Shown: positions 55,668-64,000 of the stretch, piece after piece | How the letters are laid out: every line of letters starts with the position of its first letter | How positions within the stretch are numbered: the first letter of the stretch is position 1 | DNA from: Symsagittifera roscoffensis | Lineage: Eukaryota > Xenacoelomorpha > Acoela > Convolutidae | Assembly: GCF_963678635.1 (NCBI RefSeq) | Contig: NC_087067.1 | Location: 1,364,001-1,428,000, forward strand | Direction of reading: 5' to 3' | DNA length: 64,000 nucleotides | Program-made: the position numbers and the translations under genes | Notes under the pieces: generated by a model | What the model was told of the DNA's origin: nothing | Databases searched by the model: none | The model's input: the letters and a program-made list of their open reading frames with translations, nothing else

Positions 55668-55892
55668 AGAGATTATAATCGATTATAATCGATTATAATT
55701 GATTTCAAGGGTTTTTAGTAAGAACTATAATCAATTATAATCAATTATAATCGATTATAAGAGATAATAATCTCTTGGAAAATATCACGATTATAATCAA
55801 TTATAAATCCCTTAAAGACCTAATTTTGGTAATTATAATCGATTATAATTGTCAAAAAATCATCATAATAATCCGTTATAATAGATTATTTA
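55668..55892. repeat. CGATTATAAT palindromic repeats, cluster 2
   Basis: Same unit as cluster 1; also seen in ferritin intron 3 (49990-50150, 50728-50765) and at 62343-62465. Confidence 0.85.
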
Positions 55893-58400
55893 CGCCTAAA
55901 CTTGGATGCGGGAGGCTTTGATTCGCGCTCTTTGGTGCGCGGTGTCAGTCTCAGTTCCTTTTCACTGATAATGAGCAAAGCAAAATTCCTACTGGCAATG
56001 ATAGGCCGCATGGCTCACAATGATGTTGGAAAAGATTGTCCACCCCTTCTTTGGTCGCCAGCTTTTTCGTTGTTGCTGGCTAAAATGCAAAACTAAATAT
56101 GAATTTTGAAAATGTTATGTTAAACTGGATATCATCCGCTGTTGGGATGAATTATGTCAGTATACGGGATATGAAAACTGGTTGTCTCCAGTGTTCGGGA
56201 TTAAATGAGTTTTTCACTATGTGGGATTATATTGGCGTAGTTTTTGGAATATGAGGTGAGTGTTCAGTATATGGAATCAAACTGGATGTAGTTTTCAGTA
56301 TATGGGATGAAAGTCGACCAAAGGTAGGCACCTACGCAAAATATCATGGCAAGTGATTGTCTAAGGTTTTGTCGTGTGCCTTAAGAGTTTTCTGACCTGC
56401 TCCAGATAATCTAAGTGCTTGGGCGGATTCGTGTCTCTGGTGCTATAAAAGAGAACTTTTTTGATTTTGTTCATTTCGACCAAACTGATGTATCAATTCC
56501 ATCTTGAAAATAGCCTCAGATGCAACCTAAGTTGACTCAGAGCCGACAGGGGAAATACCGAGTATCATTTGCTAAAGTGCTCTTCGTCTTTCCACTTCTT
56601 CAACCCAGTGATCAAACCAGAGATTGATGCATCAGATCATGCTTGAATACAATCAGTTAAGAAGAATACAAAACTTAAAAAAAACTTGTTTTACCTTATA
56701 CTAAAACAAAGAGGTCCAGGTAAAATGGTGTTATTGTACCAGCTTTCGATAACAGCAGGTAGCTTGACTCTTTAGTTGGTGCTTCCGTCTTCATTAAACT
56801 AACCTTCTATGCAGGTGACCCAGCGATATATCCTTGATTATTTTCTGGTCTGTGAGTTTCGTGGTATTTGAGAAGAAGCATCAGCATAAATGATGCTCCA
56901 GAACGTTTACGGCATTTTCCCGAACAAAGTTTGAACATCATCAGGCTCAACTGATTGCATGGGCTCCTAGGAATGAACAAATATTTCGAAGTTAAACTCC
57001 TTTGAAAACTAGACTCGATGACTTAATTGATGCTAATTACATTACAAATAATTAGCTTTTCCGTTACGCTGTACCGACTAGCTCTCAGTTTCTCAAGGTA
57101 TTTGTGCAAAATTTTATCGATGAATTTGTCCACATAAATGCGGCTGTCAAATTGTCAACCATTCGCAGGCCCTGTTAGTAGTAGTGTTTTGAACGCCATC
57201 ATTGATCTAAGAGCTAACTAGATCAATTGCAGGAACATAATTTATTAGAAATAAGGCAACGCATGATCTAACAAAAAACAAAAAAAAGTTGAAACTTTTA
57301 AACTTTTAAAACGACTAAAGGTTAATTTTAGATACAAATGCTTACTTGCGAGAGTCTCCCTCTCAGCTGGCCACAGTTGGTGAGAGGTAACACGTCAATC
57401 TGATTGGCCCTCGTGCTACAGGAGCTGCCTGAAACCACGGCAAATTTCAGCCGGGGAAAAAACGGTCGAGGAAACGCGAGCCTATGGAAAACTGAGATAG
57501 AAAACGGGAATCATAAGGTATTCAGGTTTAAAATATTCAAGTTGATACAAAAGCTATCATTTAGAAAATTGGAGAAAAGTTGAACACGCTCGCTTCAGCC
57601 GTAAAAATGAATGTTGCAGTAGATTTCCTTCTCTTAGCTTTAGAAAAATTTGAAAAATCGCTACTACTATGCCCATTTTTTTTGTTTTAGAAGTTATATT
57701 TTCTTTTTTTTGTCTTCTAAAGCTGAGTTGGTAGCCACTGAAATGAAAACAGGAAAAATCGATACTGCGGAGGAATGCGCTCAAAAACATTGGAATGTGG
57801 AAATTCAAAGTTATAAACTAGAAAATTGAAGAACTCTTCAACAAGTTCGCTTGTGCCGCAAAAATCAATGATGCACTGGTGTTGGTTTTGCCAAACATGG
57901 AAAAAAACTCTAAGAACCGATAATACTAACTTTAACAGTAATCGAATCAAACAGCGGTCATGAGATAAAAAAATTTCGTCTAGTTGTAATTGGCAATTTA
58001 CCTCGAATTAATTGAAAGCAATTTTTTCATATACGTTTTTGAAAATCAAGATGGAGACTATGTAAGAGTAATAGTCAGCTGACATATCGGACTTTTGGTA
58101 AAAGAGTCAAGTAGCTACGATTCAACAATCGCATTATAGATACGGATGATGTCGATAGTTTTTTCAAGCTATTCGATGCTCTGCGACTGTTTCCTCAACA
58201 GATCAGAAAATTTCATCGGGAAAATTTATCCCATATACGCTTACAAACTACAGGAAACAAAACTCTAAAAACATGGAGAATTCATCATTACTTACTTACA
58301 CTGTAGAGCCGAAATTATTTTTCAATATGGCCTTTTTGGATTTCTTATCAATTTGAGTTCCCCGGAAGCATTAAAAGCAACCAAATTGACTACTTGGATA
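55893..58400. other. Intergenic region without recognised genes
   Basis: 56100-56310 has about four imperfect copies of an approximately 50-bp unit (agtatatgggat...aaactggat). Short frames at 55902-56096 and 57557-57950 show no protein signature. Confidence 0.5.
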
Positions 58401-59929
58401 AGAAAACCTGGCTTTGTGCTGGTTTAATTATCTTCACATTTGCAAGATGACTCAAACTTTTTCTGTAAAATTTTCAGAACTCCTAAAAATTGCATTTTTT
58501 CTACAAATCAGATCTCAGACATCAAAATGGAAGCTGTATATGAAGATGAAGTTTCAAGAAATTGTAAACACTGTCATTGTTCGAACCAAAAATATTTTGA
58601 AAAAAGACCGAATGATATAAATGTCACTAAAAGATCAGCAGTCTTCAAGTAGAACGGCGAAACTGCAGAATTTGGCGAGGAGGTTGACTTTATTAGACAA
58701 ATCCTGAAAACTCAACAAAAAAACAGCTGGTTGATTTAAACAAAAAAGTGGACGCCATTTCAACACTCTACCGGATTTAGATTTAATGAAAGGAGATACA
58801 ATATGCAACTTATCGTATTTCAATGGACCTTCTACCCTGAATATGGTTCAAAAAATTAAACCAGCAATCGTTTTCGAAAATAATGACTTCGTATCTTTCG
58901 TAATTGGGTATGTCCAATTTTATGAGTTAAAGAAGTTTCTGAGAAAAAAACAGTTCTAGACTCATTTCTGAAAACATAACAAGCCAATGAAACTAAAGTT
59001 TTTTGCCTGATGAGTCGTTTGACAGTGCAGTGAAGCATGATTTAACTGAATTACCACCATTTGAAACCTTTTTCAGAAAGCTGAGAAACAGCAATCACCT
59101 AGAAAAGGACTTCAGGGATAATCAAAATAGGTTTGTGGAAGACTTGAACGGCAAAGTTCCTTGAAAGGCACGTATTCAATTTCTTTAATCAACAGGTTTT
59201 GTAAATTGCGTTTTTGAAAATTTTGGAAAGCACAGGATGGTTAGAATCAAATGTTCTGTACGTTGATATAAAAGCAAAGTTGTTGTTCCTTTAGAAAAAG
59301 AAATTATCAACCAGCTCTGAGCAACAGGCAATTTCAAATTGGACAATTCTTTTGTACATATAATTGTAAGAGACCTTTGAGAATCAAGATACAACTTGCT
59401 TCAAACAATAAAACCGGAAAAATATTTTGACTTAAGTTGAAGTCTTTTTGAAATACCCAGTTTGTTCGGATGAAAACGCAACATGTTCAAAACGTAAAAT
59501 CAGAGGTCATTTCGCCAAAAACTCTAATTAGAGAAGTAAAATTGCAAATGCCAATTTGATTAGCAGAAATGGGAAAACTCCGTCGGAGCACACTGTTTTA
59601 TTAGGAAAAATGACGAAGGCCATGAAATAAGATAATCAATGTGTGGCTAATCAATTCGTTTCAACCAATGTTGAAAAAGAAGCATCAAAGATTCTGCGTT
59701 TCAATCAATGTGTTTCAACCAGTATTGAAAAAGAAGCATCAGAGATTTTGCTAAACAATTGTTAGAAAACTAAATAAATCTAAATACTCAAGTCGACTTT
59801 CAGCCCAGTTAGCCTCTTGAAGGAAAACGTCCTTCATGTACTGAAATTAGGAGAAATTAGAAAATTCATCTGGTATTTCAAGCTACCAAGGAAATTTACT
59901 CCGACTTAAGGGACACAATATCTATCCAT
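58401..59929. other. Intergenic region, possibly decayed coding
   Basis: Scattered short open pieces but no family recognised. 59659-59760 contains a tandem pair of about 58 bp (gaaaaagaagcatca at 59673 and 59727). Confidence 0.4.
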
Positions 59930-62250
59930 TAAGACTGTAACATGTGAAAGGGAACAGCCGATCATTTTGAAGTTGAATTTATTAATCGAAGAAGAAAAAA
60001 AACTTATAAAAACACTGTCACATGGTAAATTTACTTGAAAAAGAAGACAAGTTTGAAGAAAATTCTTAAAAACATCGGTCGAGGATTTTGGTTCACCTGT
60101 CTCGCCTGAAACAAAGCTTACAGTTCTTTGGCAGTAAGATTCTTCCGGTAAACATGCTGGCAAAATTACCGATTCTTATCAATTTAACGCAATTTAACGG
60201 TTTTTAAAAGACTTGTTTAAAAACCGAAAAAAAAACAACAGGTCACAGGATGAAAAAATGGAAACATTTGGTTTAGAAAATTTTAGAGAGATGATAATCA
60301 ATTCATCAATTTTAAAGACCGGAGATACCCTCATTTTTGACAAAAAACAGCAGCTAAGCTTAAAACTCAAAGAATCGAAATAAAGTTTCGGATCTACCAA
60401 TCAAAATCGAAAAATGTTCCTAAATGGTCATCATTGGTAGGTCCGTGAGGCCGACAGCCAATAGACAAATTGCTCTCTCAATTTTGATGATAAAGGAGTT
60501 TACTTTCTCTAAAACGAAAAAAAATGAACTTAAATAAAAATTGTCAAAAGCCAAACTACAAAAAAATACATTATTATATTATAAAACTTATTCAATTAAA
60601 AGAAGAACAGTCCATTTTCACCTACTAGTCGTCGTAAAAAAAAATTTTAGAAACTGAAATTGAAATTTTTTTTTCACATATCTTCAAAATTTAGTCCAAT
60701 CTCAATCCGTTAATGCTTTAAATTGCTAAAAAGAAAAGCCAATCAATTTAGAGTTAGACTTTTTAATCCTAAAATAAAAAAAATTATGAAAACACTATCA
60801 CATGCTAAAATTACTTGAAGAAAAAACCAATTTGAAGAAAGTTCTTGAAAACATCTGTCAAGGGTTTTGGTTCACCTGTCTTGTCTAAAACAATGTTTAC
60901 AGTCCTTTAGCAGTAGAAATTCTACTAGTAAACATGCTGGCAAAATTATCGGTTATTATCACTTTCACGGTTTTTAAATGACATGTTCAAAAGCCGAAAA
61001 AAAACGCAACGGGTCACCGACTGAACAATTGGAAATCTTCTGCTTAAAAGTAAAAAAGAGATGACAGCCATCAAGCTTCAAAAGGAACTTTTTCTCATTA
61101 TAATCAAATTGTAAAAAAAATAACAATAAACAGTTAAAATGTGCAAGAAGTTTCCGCTAATGTAATTTTCCAAAAATAAAGTTTTGTTCGATTTAAATTT
61201 TTAACAACGGAGATTTAACAACCCTCATTATGGAAAAAAATAGCCGTTATGCTTAAAACTCAAAAAAAAAATCAAGATAATATTTTAGATCAACCAACCA
61301 ATTTAAAAAATTGTCCCTAACTTGTCATTATTAGTGTCATTATCAAAAAACATAGCCAATAGACAAATGACCTTCTCACTTTTGCTGTTCGATAGAGGGG
61401 TTAACTTTTTTTAAACAAAAGAACTTAATATAAATAAAATTATCAAAAGCCAAACTAAAAAAAAACCCACATTACATTGGAAAGTATCTAAAACCTTATT
61501 CAATTTAAAAAAGAACAGTCCATTTTCACCTACCAGTTACCCTACCTTATTCGACCAATTTAGAGTTGGACTTATTAATCAGAAAAAAAAATTATAGAAA
61601 TACTATCCCATACTAAAGTTACTTGAAAAAGACAAAACTGAAAAAAATTCTAAAAAACAACATTCATCGAGGATTTTGGTTCACTTTTCTCGCCTAAAAC
61701 AACGCTTACAGTCCTTTAACAGTAGAAATTTTAATTGTTGAGTATACAAGCTTGTTATATTAAAGCTTCTATTTAATCTAAAGATTTCTAACGGACTTGT
61801 TTAAAAGCCGAAAAAAATGCAACAGGTCACCGACTGAACAATTGGAAACCTTCGACAAAATAAAGAAAGATGATAACTCCAAATTTCAAAAGGGATTTTT
61901 CTCATAATGAAAAAAATGTGAAACAAAAATTTATCAATTAACTGTGAGATTGTGCCACAAATTTCCTAAAAATTCAATTTTCCAAAATTTAAAATTGATT
62001 TGAGTTGAAATTTTGAACACTGGAGTTACTCTCACTATTGACAAAAAATCAGCAGCTATGCTCAAAAGTCGAAGAATCAAGATAAAATAATCGATCTACC
62101 AATCAACATAAAAAAACTGTTCCTGACTTGTCATTATTAGTGCGTCCGTTAGGATTTTCAAGATAATCAAATAGACAACTGACCTTCTCAGTTTTGCTGT
62201 TCGATAGAGAAGTTTTATTCAAAAACCAAACCACAAAAAAAGACAATATT
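59930..62250. repeat. Threefold decayed 0.8-kb tandem repeat
   Basis: Landmarks recur three times in order: ttttggttcac (60090, 60864, 61673), ggtcac-ga-tgaa-aa-tggaaa (60241, 61012, 61824), tagacaa-tg-cttctc (60463, 61362, 62169). Periods about 775-900 bp. Copies are heavily diverged. No frame is shared by the three. Confidence 0.7.
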
Positions 62251-63053
62251 GCAATAAAACAAGTTTTTTTTAAAAAACACCAAAAAAATCATAAAAATCT
62301 ATATACTAGTATTGCTCCCCGCAGTCAGTAAAAAGAAAAAATAATAGATTATAATGGATTTTTATTGTCAGTCTCCATAAACTTCAAAAAAACTTGATTA
62401 TCATCGATTAAAATGAATTCTAATGTTTCTAATTTTCGAAACAAAAAAATCATTTTAATCGATAACAAGACTGCTCGTGTATCAGGGCAAAGCCCTAAAT
62501 GTTGCGACTGTCCCTTTATTCAAATCAAATAGTTTTCGTAAAAATGGACAATTTGAAAATCTATAAATTTTGGACAATATCAAAATGTAAAAACTTGAGT
62601 CGTACGTAAAATTTTAATAGGACCAATTAGTTAGCCTCAATTCAATTTGGAAAAGTTTTGCTACGCGGGATAATTTGCCACATATAAATAATTCGCGTTA
62701 AGCTCTCAGCATTATGAGTAAACTCTTGAAAGCGCGTATAATTTAGTCCAGAACATGGCAAATTTGGCAGTTTTCCAAGCCCCAGAACTTTACAAAAAAA
62801 AATTGGAGATGAAATATGTTTTTATATTTGAGCTCAGGAAGTCAATATCTTCAATAGGGTTTTGAAGGTTTTTGTTCTAAATTTTCATTTCGATCGGTGA
62901 AATTGACTGAATAAAAAAAACCACACCGAGCATAAATATTTAGATTTCTTCGAAGGTCGGAACAATAATCGAACAACAAAAAAAAACCAAAAAAAAACAA
63001 CAACAACCACTGCAACATTGACATCTATGAGCGGACATTTTATTTCAAGCAGT
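62251..63053. other. Intergenic, A-rich
   Basis: Contains a few TTATAAT repeats (62343-62465) and A-rich runs (62970-63003); otherwise nothing recognised. Confidence 0.5.
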
Positions 63054-63300
63054 GCTCGTGTTTGGATCAGAGCTCGTGTTTGGAGCTGAGCTCGTGAGTT
63101 TGGAGCAGAGCACGTGTTCGGAGTACAGCTTATTTGTGGATTGGTGCTCGTGTTGGATGCAGAGCCGGTGCTTGGAGCTCGTGTGTGTTTGGTACAGAGC
63201 CGGTGCTTGGAACTCGTGTTTGGAGAGAAGCTCGTTTCTGGAGCAGAGTGGCCCGTGCTCGGGAAGAGTTCGAGTTCGGTTCGAGGAATGCTCGTGATAT
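63054..63300 (+). repeat. 18-20 bp repeat in front of a LINE ORF
   Basis: About ten degenerate copies of gctcgtgtttggagcaga directly before the ATG at 63302. The block is GC-richer than everything around it. Probably the promoter/5' UTR repeats of the LINE that follows. Confidence 0.7.
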
Positions 63301-63301
63301 C

Positions 63302-64000
63302 ATGAGGCGGACTCAGAGAATTATCAAACCGCCTAGTTATCTGGGCTATAATTCTGATTCGCTCAGTGTTTCCAAGACCAGCGGGTTTGAAGTGGAAGAC
63401 TTGTTTATATCACAAGATAACAATGACCGCGGTAATTTTACACCGACAAGCAATGGCCGCACAGGATTAACTCAAGCCATGCAAGACCTGCAAACAGAAG
63501 ATGTGCTACCAGAAACTGATCCGAACCTTGAAAGCCACGACGAAGACATAAAGATGGAAGCATTCGGTGCGTCACTTGAGAAATCAACTTGTCTTGATCA
63601 TTCGATTTGGACTGAAAGATGGGTGAAAAGTGTACGGTCGCCAAAAAGATTATAAACTTTGCCTAATGGTAACATTGGTACGAAGTACGTGGACATCCTG
63701 ACACATGAACTGAAGCTTCTTTCTACCACTGCTGATTCCACTTCAGAAAGAATTCTGATGATGAGTCGTGTTTTGTGACAAAGAGATCCAATGACCAAAG
63801 CATCAAAAGACGTTCGAACACTTATTGGACGGCAAACTAAAGACTGGAAGGAAAACAAGTTCGACAAGTTGTTGGCGGAAGCAGTGAGATGTAGCAAAAT
63901 AAACAAATAAATCAAGATAGTTTGGACGACAAACATGTCTCGAAAGTGTTTGCTTTATTAATGATGAAAGGCAAAGTGAGAAGTGCTATGCGATGGCTCT
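63302..64000 (+). pseudogene. N-terminal part of a LINE ORF, running off the window
   Basis: The frame from ATG 63302 (MRRTQRIIKPPSYLGY) has in-frame stops at 63653-63655, 63776-63778 and 63908-63910, with readable protein after each (NGNIGTKYVDILTHELKLL; DWKENKFDKLLAEAVRCS). Near 63920 the frame shifts to SLDDKHVSKVFALLMMKGKV. The last part resembles the segment that precedes the RT domain in some non-LTR retrotransposon proteins (Phe-x-Leu-Met-x-x-Gly-Lys-Val). The first 100 residues are polar. RT itself would lie beyond the right edge. Confidence 0.6.

Overview
The window is AT-rich animal nuclear DNA. It holds one recognisable host gene, a four-exon heavy-chain-type ferritin gene on the + strand (46312-51588). 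Almost everything else is transposable elements, their debris and tandem repeats. The ferritin introns sit at the positions used by vertebrate H-ferritin genes, and the protein has all the ferroxidase ligands. Very large Ty3-like elements with an env-like gene are known from larvacean tunicates (the Tor elements). A larvacean or other tunicate is therefore a reasonable guess, but this is inference and marker-gene searches would have to settle it.

Layout. (1) 1-24896 is a macro-tandem array of three related units: 1-10724, 10725-15568 (internally deleted) and 15569-24896. Each unit combines AT-rich 1.2-kb repeats (R1), a second AT-rich segment (R2) and part of a retroelement. The outer two units also carry a 1.09-kb repeat family with poly-C tracts, a 21-bp minisatellite, and an LTR element with env-like and ORF4 remains split by a 5'-truncated LINE. 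(2) 20091-26103 is the complete form of that LTR element. It has two LTRs, an ATAG target duplication, a PBS and a PPT, but no gag or pol. (3) 26108-26989 is a leader and a broken gag of a different Ty3-like element, the sequence into which (2) was inserted. (4) 27416-28477 is a non-autonomous Tc1/mariner-type element with TA target sites. (5) 28966-44852 is a related but far larger (about 15.9 kb) Ty3-like element on the - strand, in the order LTR, leader, gag, protease, RT, RNase H, integrase, two small hydrophobic ORFs, env-like, ORF4, long 3' UTR, LTR. It carries many stops and frameshifts. (6) 44880-56100 holds ferritin, its repeat-rich introns and flanks. (7) 56100-63040 has no recognisable gene and includes a threefold decayed 0.8-kb tandem repeat. 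(8) 63054-64000 is the 5' part of a decayed LINE entering from the right edge.

How the parts relate. The gag-pol-less element (2) and the giant element (5) share related LTRs with a covarying stem-loop, the same first ten PBS bases, an env-like gene, an ORF4 whose ATG overlaps the env stop (ATGA), a GT-AG intron at the end of ORF4, and a long 3' UTR. The most interesting proposal is that (2) is a defined env+ORF4 satellite element that would depend on Gag-Pol supplied by relatives such as (5). It was later caught up in a macrosatellite amplification. No copy here looks intact.
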